Source: Ochotona curzoniae
Lineage: Eukaryota > Chordata > Mammalia > Lagomorpha > Ochotonidae
Length of the DNA stretch: 64,000 bases
Direction: 5' to 3'
Assembly (NCBI RefSeq): GCF_017591425.1
Contig: NW_024467119.1
Span: forward strand, 81,150,894-81,214,893
Shown: in pieces, positions 1-11,594 of the stretch
Layout: the number at the start of each line of letters is the position of its first letter
Numbering within the stretch: the first letter of the stretch is position 1
The notes under the pieces: generated by a model
Databases searched by the model: none
Told to the model about the DNA's origin: nothing
What the model saw: only the letters and a program-made list of their open reading frames with translations
Made by a program: the position numbers and the translations under genes

Positions 1-71
1 AAAATATGTATCTCAATTATAATAGTAACTGTAGACATGGAAAAGTAGATTAAGGTAATAAACACTAAGGA

Positions 72-407
72 GGGGGACCATAGTAATGGCCCAGTGGCTA
101 TATCCTTGTCTTGCATAAATTGGAATCTTATATATGTATTTGTTTGTGTCCCGGCTGCTCCACTTTCCATCCAGTTCTTTGCTTGTGACCTGGGAGAGCA
201 GTAGGGAATGGCCAAAGGCCTTGGAACCCTGTGCCTAGGTGTGAGACTCAGAGGAAGCTCCTGGCTCCTGGCTTCAGATTTGTTCAGCTCCGGCCATTGT
301 GGCCACTTGGGGGGTGAACTAGCAGATGGAAGACCTTTTTGTCTCCCCCCTCTCTCTAAATATGCCTTTCCAAGAAAAAAAGAACTAAATCTTAAAAAAG
401 GAAAAGT
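72..407 (+). mobile_element. Lagomorph C-type SINE, near full length
   Basis: A tRNA-related head (GGCCCAGTGGCTA), the CCCGGCTGCTCC core, the GGAAGCTCCTGGCTCCTGGCTTC block and a CT-rich stretch followed by an A-rich tail occur in the order typical of this family. Imperfect 12-bp direct repeats (AAACACTAAGGA at 60-71 and AAATATTAAGGA at 408-419, two mismatches) look like the target-site duplication. It lies downstream of the FGG 3' end. Confidence 0.85.
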
Positions 408-1381
408 AAATATTAAGGAAATCAAGTTGAAAGGCCTGAGAAATAATGGGGAGCTAAAGGGATGCGCCACTTTTGTTTTGGAATCTGAAAATTAGAGAAC
501 TGAATAGAAGAGAACAGGTTTGCAGAGAGAACATTCTAACACATAGCACAGTGTTTCTTACAGGCAAGGCACTGGAACGAATGCCTTATGCACATACCAA
601 CAAATGAGTGCTTCAAACAGTGAATCAACATTCATGTTTCATCAGTAAGATTCATCAGTATTTGGTTGTATACCTAGACACTCACTTAAAAATTTTTACC
701 TCATCTACAGAGTATTTTAAAATTGAGACTCATGACAATGAGGAAGTGAGAGAATCAGGGAAGTTACTACAGAAAGGAAATCTAAAGACAAAGATGTGAA
801 TTTCAGTACAATCAGTTACTTCCCTTACAAATTAGGCCATGACGCCACAATCAACCTGCAGTAACATCTACACATCTAGCTGATTCCTGAACCCAGCTTG
901 TTTGACACCCAACATCTCTAGTCTAGGAGGAAGGAATCACTTCATTCTACTCACCTTCTGCGTCACCAGTAGGTAATACTGAATCTACTAAAGCACCCTG
1001 CTGTGAGATGCTGGCCTTGCAGAGTATCTCCAGTTCTCTGAGCTTTCTATGCTTGGTTCTAAAGGAGTACTGGGAGAATCTCCAAGCCCTCTCTGTCTCC
1101 AGCTGCACTCAGGGCCCTGTGGACCTTGGGTGTGTTGTTGTCATTTGTCCCTGTGTTCTTATACCACCTTTGAGATTGTTTCATTTCCTGTTTGTTACAT
1201 GTACTCTGCCATGATTTCTAATAGCTTTGTAACTGCCTGAGATTCAAGTATAATATTTACCATACAATGAAGGCTCAGCAATTACTAATGGTTGTCCAAT
1301 GACTTTAACTAAAGGGATGATAAGTGATGGTTTTAATAATCAGTAAAAGATATCATGTAGCTAGTCTTAGGAAACAAAGTA

Positions 1382-1387
1382 TTTATT
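1382..1387 (-). terminator. FGG: FGG distal poly(A) signal (gammaA mRNA)
   Basis: AATAAA on the minus strand, 177 bp past the gammaA stop codon. The surrounding 3' UTR (TTTTATGCTGGTGATAATTT, then CATTTGAATAAAT and TTGTTTCCTAAGAC) closely resembles the human FGG 3' end as I recall it. Cleavage is inferred near 1362-1368, giving a 3' UTR of roughly 200 nt in exon 10. Confidence 0.85.
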
Positions 1388-1563
1388 CAAATGCATGTAG
1401 ATAAATTATCACCAGCATAAAATGGTTAGCGGAGTCTTCAACATATATTCTTTGCACTCAAAGTGAAATGATGCTTTGAAAAGTCCATTGTCCCATAGGA
1501 AAAATATTATATTTCTGTTCGTATAAAGTCCTTTAAGAAGCAAATCACTTTTGAAATGGTCTC

Positions 1564-4500
1564 TTAAATGTCTCCAGCCTATGAATATATAACAGAAATA
1601 AAAAATATGTTAAAAGATATACTTCTCTACATCTAAAATGAAGAAATAAGCATAAATTATTCAGGGATAAAAACCATTGCAAAATACTTATGCATCTGAA
1701 AACTCTGAAATTTTCTCCCATTACTGTATACTAAAATACCTAAGAAATAATAAAAACAACAAAATATTGCCTTACAAAATGACAAATAATTATAAAAATG
1801 TAAATAACTCATAGCTTAGAAAATAAGTAAAAATGCTTTTTCCTCACATAAACATTTCTTTTAATACTCTAATTTTAGTAATTCTGGAATATAATCTGCA
1901 GAAAGTTTTAATGTTCTCCTAAGGATAAATATTGTTTTAAGAAGATATAAAATTAATAAATATGACAAGAGAAAAGAGAAAGATATTTTCTGGAAGGTTT
2001 TGAATTTTATAGATCAATAGAAATTAATAGTCAATTCTTTACAAAACATTCCTGAGTGTTTATTAAGGGTATTCTATTTCAACATGATGGTCTAGCCTGA
2101 CCTGTTTGGCACCTCCCAGTTGGTACTGCTGTCCTTCTCCAATGTCAATTCTGTTGAATGGGATTATTTTCATTGTAGTCTTCTTCATGGAATACCAGCG
2201 GGATCTCCATGTAGCCCAAATGATACCATTATCATAGCCATTAGGAGTAGATGCTTTTGAGTAAGTGCCGCCTGAAATAAGGTGGAGATGTGTTGATCAC
2301 TGCTCTTGCATTTCTGTAGCTCAGAACATTTATAAAGAACTATGACAAAGTACATGGCTCCACATATCATTTCTTGCACTATTATCCACTAACTGACAAT
2401 ATCTATAAGATCTGAAAATTTTGATTAGTAATTAAAATATATTTGTTATTCAATAACTCCTTACATCTGTCAGGTGCTTTACAGTTCCAGCGATCCCACA
2501 AATGTACCAACAATACTGGATCCCAAGTTTCCATGTTATACCCTCTCCCTGTTTAACCATCTTATCTCAGCATCTTTTCCTCAAGCAGTATGGAGGGTAA
2601 GAGCCCAAAATTCCCTGACTAGATGGTCTCAGGTTACCTGAAAGCATGACTACCACTGGTTAACTGAAGACAGAGTGAGGGCATTGTAAAACAGTTCTGG
2701 AATATTATTTTACACCTTCCTTATGAAGTAAAGCAAAGACAGATTTGTTTTCTCCTTGTTCCTGGACACCAGCTATCATGGGATTTTCTAAAGGGATTGG
2801 TTGTGTAGCTAATGCAAATGCACAGCGTTGGGTAACAACTTGGCTACACTGGATCATCCAAATCAAGTGCCTTCCTTGAGCAAGACCTCTAAACATGTGG
2901 TTTGTTGGAACACAGAGAAGTTAGATTTCTGCAACTAAAAGATAAAAGTTTGCTCTAATATTTGAGAGGACTCTAGCAGGTCTACTGGCCAGGTCAGCTC
3001 TCTCAAGAAAGTTAGATTATTTTTCTAAGCCACTCCAGCATTCCGACAAATGATATTCCAAACCCCATTCTAACATAAATGTACATGCCATAGGCTCAAC
3101 TCTTCTCCATGCTTTCACGAGTCCTTGTTCATGTCAGCTCTTCCTTGCTGCTTACTCCATTCCTCCAAGCCCTGATTCACTGCTCACTGGCTGTATCTGA
3201 CACACATAAGTGGTATTCAACAAATTCAAGGAAAATGAGTCATGTTAGTGCCTCCAAATCATGGGTGTGGAATGTCTAAAGGAAATAATAATAATGTCTA
3301 AGGTAATGTCTAAAGGTAAGTCAAAGTATCAGTGCTGGTGGTGGAAGTTTCAGGCACAGTGACAAACTCCTGGATTTTTTTTTGGGGGGGGGCAGGTCTA
3401 TTTCTTACAGAAGGGTCAGTTTTAGGCATAAGCTTGTTCCTGTCTATTTGTATGCCAAAATACACTCTCGTTATTAGTATACTTCATTTCTTTATACCTA
3501 TCTCCCATATTCTATGAAAGTCTTTATTACATTTTAATTTTGAAACCAAGAAATAAAATGATACCTTGGTAATACATTCCATTGAGGTGGCCAGCGTGGC
3601 ACTTGTTCATCCACCAACCAGATCCATCCTGTTCAGCACAGTTGCCTTCAAACCTATCATTGTCATTGTCCCAGGTGCTGAACTGCATGCCATTATGGGA
3701 GGTAAAGAACTTGTCACTAGGATCGTCACCAAAATCAAAGCCATCAAAGGCATCTCCAGCTTCTCCTTTAAGGAAGTAGGAATATCTCAGACGGTATTTG
3801 TCACTCTCTGGTGCTACGTTGAACGAGCCATAGTCTGCAGTGCTGTGAAGAGAACAGAGACAGAGGTAATTCTCTGGAATTACCTCTTCCTAGGACAGTG
3901 GCTTGGAATTTTTCTTTGATTCTTAAGGCTGAAATGTGCTTCCTGAACAAAGCTTTCTGCAATTCTTGCAAGAGGTTGTGAATGTGTAAACCTGTTCAGA
4001 TCTCAGCACTTCCTTGGATGGATCTAGAAGCCTGCAAGGCATCCCAGTGAGAACAAAATCTTTACCTATTGTAGATGCTTTTTGGCTCATTGAATTCTAA
4101 TGTCAAACTAAGATTCCAGATGGATCTAATTTTACAATTCCTCTTTCATGTAAATGTTTTGTTTTCCAAATGTAACCATAAAGTGCCTGACAATGAGTGA
4201 TATAAATTAATAATCTAAACTTGAATGCTTACAGCTGCAATTGGCACTCAATCCCTTGAAGGTCACAATATTTCTTTCCTTGCGCAAGTGGTGGTGACAA
4301 AAAGTGGGGTCTCCCTAGAGCATCATAAAAATAGAATGATGTGCATGTGGCCAACATGAGCCACAGGAATGCCAGTGAGATCCAACAAAAGAGCAAGTCA
4401 TGAAAAAGGGCTGCAGTCCGATACATTAGAATGAAGAATGGACCTTGGTGAGCAGAGATTTCCAGGAAGTATTAACTTCTTCCCCAATCTCCAGTACTTT

Positions 4501-7500
4501 GGAAATGAAAGGTAATCTCACAGATTTACTGCCTATAATACTTCCTGGGTTAAAAATGAAACAAAAATCCTCATGCTTGGAGACAGAACATTTATCACCA
4601 TTGTATAATCACAACAAAAGGATGGTATACATTTCTGCAACTTAATTAGATACACAGTAATGAGTCCCTCATTCCACCTCTTTCTCCAGATATCAGACTC
4701 TAGATTATCAAAGGAGCTAGCCAATTAAATTTTAGTTGGGACATTATATGAGAGAAATAAGGGCCAGTAACTCACTGAAAAGTCATGAAAAAGCTAAATT
4801 TACTTCTAAACCAGGAGTTAATAACATAGTTAATAACTAGTAGTTTCCAGAGTCAAACTCTGAATAACAGTCCCACCTGTGCAATTTACCAGCAATATGA
4901 CCATGGACAAGTCAATTGGTCAAAGGGAATTAAGAACAGTTGTTATCTCTCTTAATAGCTATTTTGAGCTGCATTCACCATGCTCAATTTCTGATCCACA
5001 GTAAGATCTCAGTTATCAACCATAGTTATGCACGGTGCTGGAGTAAGTCTGTTTACCTCCCAATCACTCAGATCTATCTTGGAAAGAATCTGCTTTAGAT
5101 TTCTTAAGAACCAAACAGAATCTGAGGAACACGACTGGATGTTCTTGCATTTTTTTACACTGTCTTTGCCATTGTTCTATTGATAGGTGGAAAATACATT
5201 TTCCAGACAATCTCTACAATGATCAGAACATTTTAATTAGTACCTGGTTTTGCCATCCCAGTCTTCCAGCTCTATTCTTAGTACATATGGGATGTTAGAC
5301 TGTGTCGTTATCAAATGAATCTTTTCATTTCCCAGCCAGAATTCTGTGGTACCAGTAGGAGAAAGATGCCCAAATCCTTCTTTATACTGAATCCAGTTTC
5401 TCTTGAAATCCACACTTCCATCAAGTCTCTATTTACACAAATGCATGGGAGAGAAGAGAAATGCATTACTGGCGCACACAAACAACAGGTTTTCAATGTT
5501 TTAGTGAAAATATGAAAGAGATGTTTTTGCCATTATTAATGCCATTATCAATTAAGTGGTCTTGAGGAAGTCGCCTTGATTCCTCATCTATCAAATAGAG
5601 TTCTATGAAGGCTTGTTCTTATTTTGCTGATAGGATTAGGATTAAGCAGGAGAATACAAGAAATACTTGAAATGGTGCTTGGCACATGATTGATTCTAAA
5701 TTCATGACAGTATTAAAAGACACTTATAGGACATCAGAACTCAAGCTTGCTATGACAGATTCTTAGACTGATGAGCAAGTCCACCCAGTGTCCATCTTGT
5801 ATTTACCAACCCATGGAATCTGTCCTTCACTCTGGTGGGCACCTCCTACAGCAGGAGTTAAAAGTGGCAGAACTAACAAGGGGCCACTGTCTTGGAGTGG
5901 CCTGGCTGTGTCCTCTGGGGGTGCTTTACCTTCCAGAGAGACAAATGCTTCCACACACAAGGAAAGAGAAGTCCCTTCCAGTTCTTTATGACCATAGAAT
6001 TGTTAGTATGCATCTTTAGGAACTTGTAATGGCAGATTTAGAAAGGCAGAACATCCCATACAAGTTTGGGTCCAGACCACCTGGGTTCAAATCTGGACTC
6101 TGTTATCACTTGTGTGATCTGGGGCAAGATACTTCTTGCATCTTGGTCTCCTGCTCTGAAGGCAGAGGCAACCCAATTCCTGGAGTGAATGCTGGAGCAG
6201 GGGCTTGGGAAAGCATCTGGCTGACAGCTGAAACACTGTAGGTGTTCAGTAAAACCTAGGGTGAAGCCAAAGTTACCTTCTGCAGCACAGTCCATCCATT
6301 TCCAGATGCATCGATTTCGCAGTAGACTAAGAACTGCTGCTTTGCTTTCATAGGTTTGAGGAAGTAAAGTCCGCTCTGTTTTGCTCCTTTGTTGGCTATT
6401 TCCTGACAATCTGAAGGAGATTTTTTTTTTTTTTTACTAAATCCAGGAAGGTGGTGCCTGCTTTGAATCTAAGCTTTTACAATGCGAACTAGTCATTTCT
6501 CAAAATATCCTTAGCTCTCACAACATCATTCGCATAAACTATACTGAACTGTTCAGGAAAAATATGAGAAATTAGAGTTCTTAGATGTAGTGGAATTTAA
6601 AATATGTTAGGTATAGCTGTTTGGTACAGGAGTAAAGTGGCCACTCTGAATACCCACGCCCCATATTGGAGTGCCTGGTTTGGGCCCTGGCTGCTCTGCT
6701 TCTGTTTCATCTGTTAGTTATACCCTGAGTCAGTGCTTGGTTCCCCAGTCTTTGGGTCCTGGACATGAGACAGACCTCAAATCCATGCATTTTTTTCATG
6801 TATACATTTCCTATGAACTTATTGAAGATCCTTCATATGCATGGATTCTAACAGTTTTTTCTTTTTGTGGGGGCTGCAAAATCAACTTATATTTTTAGTC
6901 CCATTCCTCACAGTTTTTTGGTAGGTCCCTTTGTACTGTTTCCTTTCCTTTGCAAATTTGCACTGATGGAAATAATTACATTGTAAACATCTCACTTACC
7001 TTTCCCTGTTATATCATGTATCTGTACTGTGTCCCTGCAAGGTTCTTGGCACGTGGCTTCCAGCTGGGTTACCTTCTGTTTCAGATTATTGATTTTTTGA
7101 TGGTTTGAGTCATATATGTCTTGTAAAAATCTGCAAACAGAACAATAAGATGACAGGAGAAACTCTTTCTAAAGAGTAATTTTGCATAGTTTTCAAAATC
7201 CTTTTATTTTTGCAGGCACTACTGCCTGATAAATTTTTACTCTACTCTTAGGACAGTTATAAAAGTCTATTACTAAATTGGGGTGAATTAAAATTCCATG
7301 CTTTGAAAAGTATACATACAGAGAGAGAGAGAGAGAAAGAGATTGAGAGATTAATAACAATTGAAGGGCATCTTCTACCTAAACTCTCTGAACACAAAGT
7401 CCTTGTCAACAGACAGAGGTCACTGTGAGTGATCCTGCTGAGTTTTTCCAGGTGCACAAAGGGCAAACAGATAACCACCTCCACAGGTGGGGGGCCCAGC

Positions 7501-9812
7501 TAATGCAAACCCCTGGATGATTAAGAAGGAAAGGCTCTGTTCAGTAGTAAGCACATGCTTTCTCCCTATGACTCGAAGGCACTGGTTACTGACTTCAACC
7601 CATTATCCCACCTAAAACAGCAGGCCCTTGCCTGCCTCCAGGGTTTCTGCTTTCATAACTTGGGGAAAAGAGCTGGAGGAAGTAAAACGCCTGATTTTGT
7701 GGTTTCTTTTGTGGTGCTTGTAAATATGCAGAAAGCATAAAATGCTACAGTGTATAAATGATCGTTGTCTTTCTTGAATATAGAGGAAAGCAAACTAATT
7801 CTTCACCTTCTTCAGCTGTTTTTTCTTTCCTCTGTCTTAGAGTATGACACTCTCCTTCAGTTTTAGCCATGGGCAACAAAAGTGCAAATTACAATAAAGA
7901 TGATAATCCCAGTAAAAATAATAATAATGGCTTTCTAACACCAGACAAAGGGGAAATTGTCAGGCTATATCCCTGCAGCCACAGCCACGTTTGACCTCAA
8001 CTTCTCAGGCTGCTTTGAGAACAATTTGGAAAAATAAAAGTAGAATAGAAAATAAAATTTTACCAGGTCTCATGTTCAAAAAGCTTGTGAATTTCTTGGA
8101 AGCTAGGAGTAAAGGTGTTTTACTTCCAGATGAAAGGGCAGAATACAGAGTTGTGTGTTAGCTGTGTCACAATTGACACATGGCTTTACAATACTAAACT
8201 CATTCCTGCTACAGTATTATTTGCTTTAGTAGGCAAGATCCTTCTTACACTTCTACTTGCCAATTTCTCACCATTTTCATGACATTGTCATGAAGGGAAT
8301 CTTATTTTCAATGTACATGTTTATATGAGTTTTATTTTATATTGCAAGACATATGAGGATGCATTTAGATAAACATAGCCAGAGTAACAAATTTGAAGAC
8401 ATCTAGAACATCTTTCTCCTGTGTAATTATTGAAAACCATTATGCCCAGTACAATACTGCACTAAAGAAGGCTACAAGATAACCAGGATACTGTCACCTG
8501 AATATTATAAATGAAAATAAAAGCAGCTATGAATATTCTCGCTAGAGCATGGAATGCTGAATAAAAACCAAGTCTTGGAAGGTAATTTAAATAAGCATAC
8601 TTACTGAATATTGGATTCATGTGATAAAATCATTGCTTCATATCTCATTATTTCTTCCACCATTTTCTTGGATTGCTGAGTAGCACTCTCTATCTTATCT
8701 GTAATATGAGATCAGTAAGGTAAAAAACACATGCGCAGATAGGACAACAGAAACTTAGCAGATTAGCTCATTCGGAGGTGACTTGGTGCTCACTTGGTGC
8801 TGAGGGTTCATTTGGATTATAGCTGCTTTTAATCTCTCTGATCAGTTCTTTGGCTTCGGATGATCTGTTTTCCACTTGATCTAACAGGCGTTCCACCGTC
8901 TCGAGATCCCGGTGTACAGATGATTGGTAATTAGACATGAAATCTGCAATGCCACAGGTGGTTGGGCAAAAACTACCCTGCAAATATAACAATGAAATTG
9001 GTTAAAAATCTTGACAAGATCTGGACTTCAGATATTAATACAGTGTGGACATTTAGCCTACGAATGAAATGCTATTTGGGAAGTTTACCTTCATTCCGTA
9101 TCAGACTATGCAAGGTTGAGATCAAGCTCTGCTTTTGAGTGCAGCTTCCTGCCCAGGAAAAAAGCTGTGATAACCAAGCAGCTGAGTCCCTGCTACCTCC
9201 ATGGGAGATCCAGATTGGCTTTCCTGCTCCTGGATTCCTGGGGGATCTAATAATTGTAGGCCTTGCAAAGTGATCCAGCGGATGCCAGAGCTGTTCTTAT
9301 CTTTCTCCCTTTTCCTTTGCAAGTAAAATAATAATTCAAAACTTTAAGCGATATAAATAAAAATAGGTTAACCTAGACAACGAGGAGCTTCTTCCTCCTC
9401 TTCCTCCTTTCAGAAGAGTTAGTGGAAAAATGCTTCTCATCTTTCCATTTTATTTCCCGTGAGTTTTGTGAAGTCCCCCCATTTCTAAAATGTTCAAGCT
9501 TCCGAATGGCCTGAGTGAGAGAATTCTATTTCTCCACCCCTTTGCAGTTCAAATTCCAAGTGAGAAACCTTAAAAAGTACTTACAAATCTTTGATCTAAG
9601 ATGCAGCAGTTGTCTTTGGTAGCCACATACTAAAGGGAAAGAAAAAGTACATAAATTTCACTGGTTTATCACACATGGTCTTATTTTCTCAGCTTTTCAC
9701 TACCAACAATCTGTTTGAAGAACAGCACACTTACTGCCTGGCATTTTGAAGACAGCAATGAAACAGTGCAGAAGAAGAGAATGGAACTCCACGGGTGCAG
9801 GGACCAACTCAT
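1564..9812 (-). CDS. FGG: Fibrinogen gamma chain precursor (gammaA form), ten exons, intact
   Basis: Secreted clotting protein; two gamma chains join two Aalpha and two Bbeta chains to form fibrinogen. Coding exons (all minus): 9812-9735, 9629-9585, 8977-8794, 8698-8605, 7130-7000, 6410-6277, 5428-5244, 3842-3565, 2271-2102 and 1578-1564. Every border is GT/AG. The exons total 437 codons plus stop, equal to human gammaA. Exon 1 encodes a 26-residue signal peptide starting MSWSLHP. Exons 2-5 hold the N-terminal disulfide knot and coiled coil ([22 protein letters not shown]) and the N-glycosylation sequon in QVENRSSE. Exons 6-9 hold the C-terminal fibrinogen globe, with the calcium loop [10 protein letters not shown], the polymerisation pocket [20 protein letters not shown] and YDNGIIW. 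The tail keeps QQ (factor XIIIa glutamines) and LGGAKQ, but ends AGDI rather than AGDV. The start was chosen because MSWSL matches the family and exon 1 has the expected 78 bp. Introns run from 95 bp to about 1.47 kb. No frameshift or premature stop was seen. Confidence 0.98.
2059..2064 (-). terminator. FGG: Candidate intronic poly(A) signal for gamma-prime
   Basis: AATAAA on the minus strand, sharing two bases with the gamma-prime stop codon (CCTTAATAAACAC). A GT-rich patch (TGTTTTGT, about 2042-2049) follows within 20 bases, as expected for a downstream element. Use of this site would leave almost no 3' UTR on the gamma-prime mRNA. Other weaker ATTAAA signals occur further into intron 9. 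Confidence 0.55.
2063..2101 (-). CDS. FGG: Alternative gamma-prime C-terminus (intron 9 read-through)
   Basis: If the exon 9 donor (GTCAGG) is not used, the reading frame continues [12 protein letters not shown] and stops at TAA (2065-2063), replacing AGDI by 12 residues and giving a 445-residue precursor. The start VR and the acidic, tyrosine-bearing character match the known gamma-prime tail. The human tail has 20 residues; I recall a 12-residue rat tail that also ends in EYP. The pika tail has one tyrosine in an acidic context. Use of this isoform is inferred from family knowledge; only the frame is seen here. Confidence 0.8.
   Translation of the reverse strand, partial: VRLDHHVEIEYP
4850..4935 (+). 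repeat. Possible MIR fragment in FGG intron 7
   Basis: AATTTACCAGCAATATGACCATGGACAAGTCA-type wording resembles the MIR core (tract around TGTGACCTTGGGCAAGT). Strongly decayed. Confidence 0.45.
5553..5715 (+). repeat. MIR element in FGG intron 6
   Basis: CTCATCTATCAAATAGAG followed later by GATTAGGATTAAG and GGTGCTTGGCACATGATTGA matches the right half of a MIR in order and spacing. It is an ancient mammalian SINE and sits antisense to FGG. Confidence 0.7.
6068..6256 (+). repeat. MIR element in FGG intron 6
   Basis: ACCTGGGTTCAAATCTGGACTCTG, then TGTGATCTGGGGCAAGATACTTC, is a clear MIR core; the end (GGTGTTCAGTAAAACC) fits its 3' part. It ends about 20 bp before the exon 6 donor. Confidence 0.75.
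6620..6790 (+). mobile_element. Old C-SINE fragment in FGG intron 5
   Basis: GGCCCTGGCTGCTCTGCTTC, GGTTCCCCAGTCTTTGGGTCCTGGACATGAGA recall the older C-SINE core. There is no clear tail or duplication. Confidence 0.5.
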
Positions 9813-9990
9813 GATGTCTTGGGTGCCCGATGCTCCGAACCCTGCAGTGTCAGCACTGTGGCCTTTGGGGCTTCCACTGTCCCTTTATGTGTCTTCAGCC
9901 TGTGGCCGGCAGGACTGCCAGTGGCCAGAGCTGATCACGGGGTCTCTTTCCGGGAAGGGTGGGGACACCTTTCCCCTATTTCCCCCTTTT
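9813..9990 (-). promoter_or_regulatory. FGG: FGG core and proximal promoter with short 5' UTR
   Basis: Upstream of the start codon the minus strand has a TATA-like CATAAAG (9889-9883), which would place transcription start near 9855 and give a 5' UTR of about 40-45 nt. Further upstream lie CCCGTGATC (9941-9933), one base from an E-box CACGTG, at the distance where the USF/MLTF site is described in the human and rat genes, and a palindromic TTCCGGGAA (9956-9948). FGG is a liver acute-phase gene driven by IL-6/STAT3, so the last site makes sense, but site use is inference. A repeat-free GC-rich stretch extends to about 10.27 kb. Confidence 0.7.
9948..9956 (-). promoter_or_regulatory. Perfect TTCN3GAA STAT-type site
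   Basis: TTCCGGGAA lies 136-144 bp upstream of the FGG start codon. It matches the GAS/STAT consensus exactly and is palindromic. A role in IL-6 induction is inferred from the known biology of FGG. Confidence 0.5.
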
Positions 9991-11477
9991 TCTTCTCCAG
10001 GCTGCCACCTGTGCCCTGTTGGTTTCCGAGAGAGAGATTTTGCACGCAGGTTTAAGCTCCTCCTCTCTAGGGCTAGCTCATGCCCCTCCCTGTGATCCAA
10101 AAGCTTCTCCAATGTTGGTGAAGCATTCACTTTGCCATAGGGAGGGAGAAGAGCCAGGGACTGCATGATGATGCAACCTCTTCCCGCAGGAGCTGATAGC
10201 AAACACAGAGATCCCACCTCCCACAGGGCGGGCCCATCCCATCCTTGTGAGGGGCCTGCCACCTAAACTCAATTACCCAAGACCTTTCCTAGCTCAGGGC
10301 TGAGGCAACAACTATTTTTAACCCACAGCTTTGGCACCTGGAGTCTTTGCTTCCTCCTAGCCCGTAATGCACTATGCCGGGAATTAATGACACTGCTGTG
10401 CCTCTGTGTTGGCCTTCTTCAGAGAGCCTCAGTTTCCAGGGGCTTCTGAGCCCTCTGCCTTTCTTTGTCTGGGATAACTGTGAGTTTGCACCTGTCGCAC
10501 ACGGGAAGCAAACCAGAAGTCCTCTTGCATTCCCTAAGTGTCTGATGGGTTTTGTCTAAGGGGAGATGAAATAGAGAGGCAGGGGGGAGGGCCATTCGCC
10601 TCCCTTCTACTGACTCTCAGAGGCGCAGCTGAAGGAAGAGGGACAAAAGGAGTCAGGACTGCGCCATTGTCTCTGTTTCATCCTGGAAAGCTCCCCTGTG
10701 TATTGAGAAAACAGGAGTTATCACCCCCTGCTGATGACTTAAAATGTGTATTACAGCTATTATTGTCCCTATTCTTCATTGCTTCCTCTGAAATCAATTT
10801 TTACTACAAACCAAGCTTACTTCCAAGAATGAAAACAGATTAGTGGGAGAAAGATATCTCGTTTGAGGGAAGCAACAACACTTCAATATTTCCGAGTCTT
10901 CACATTTGAATAATTACATTTCAACTTGAAAACAAATACAAATGCTCCTGTTTCATGATGATCAGTCATTGCTAAGCCAAGGTCTTGCCTCTTTCAAATA
11001 GCTCTCCTCTGACCTCTCAGTCTCTACCAATGGCATTGCCCTGCACCAACCAGGTTCTCCTCATGCACCTCCTCTTCTTAGCTGGTGGAAGAGACAGCAA
11101 GCTTGCTGCTAAAGGAGTTTTCATAATGTCATCTTTATTTCCCTCCTTTCCATTCACATTGTTGGCTTCCTAGAGGAGGGCCTCTCTCCTTCTGCATGGG
11201 AATACCTTCTCCCCTTCCTCGACACCAACAATGTGCAGCTGTGACACTGCTGACAGTCTGATCTTTCCATGATGTGGCTTTGACTGGGACAATCACCTGT
11301 TCAAGATCCTTCAGTGTCTCCCCATCTCCCATCACGATGAATGGAAACATAATCAGTGTCTCTACTGCCTTTACTTGTTCTCTCACCCAGTCTGTTAATT
11401 CCTACAACAGCTAAACAGATGGGGCTGCATGTCAGCCCTTCATTGCACACCCACATTATCTTTGCTTGCACATTCTG
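9991..11477. other. Upstream flank of FGG, no gene or classified repeat seen
   Basis: Moderately GC-rich, apparently unique sequence with short open frames on both strands that show no family resemblance. It is the natural place for distal liver elements, but I recognise none with confidence. Confidence 0.5.
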
Positions 11478-11524
11478 TTCTTTCTTTCTTTCTTTTTCTC
11501 TCTTTCTTTCTTTCTTTCTTTTTT

Positions 11525-11594
<70 letters not shown>

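Noticed and set aside
9715..10272. Overlapping open frames of 60-126 codons around the FGG promoter
   Set aside because: They overlap the signal-peptide exon and promoter on opposite strands and resemble no protein; GC-rich sequence yields such frames by chance.
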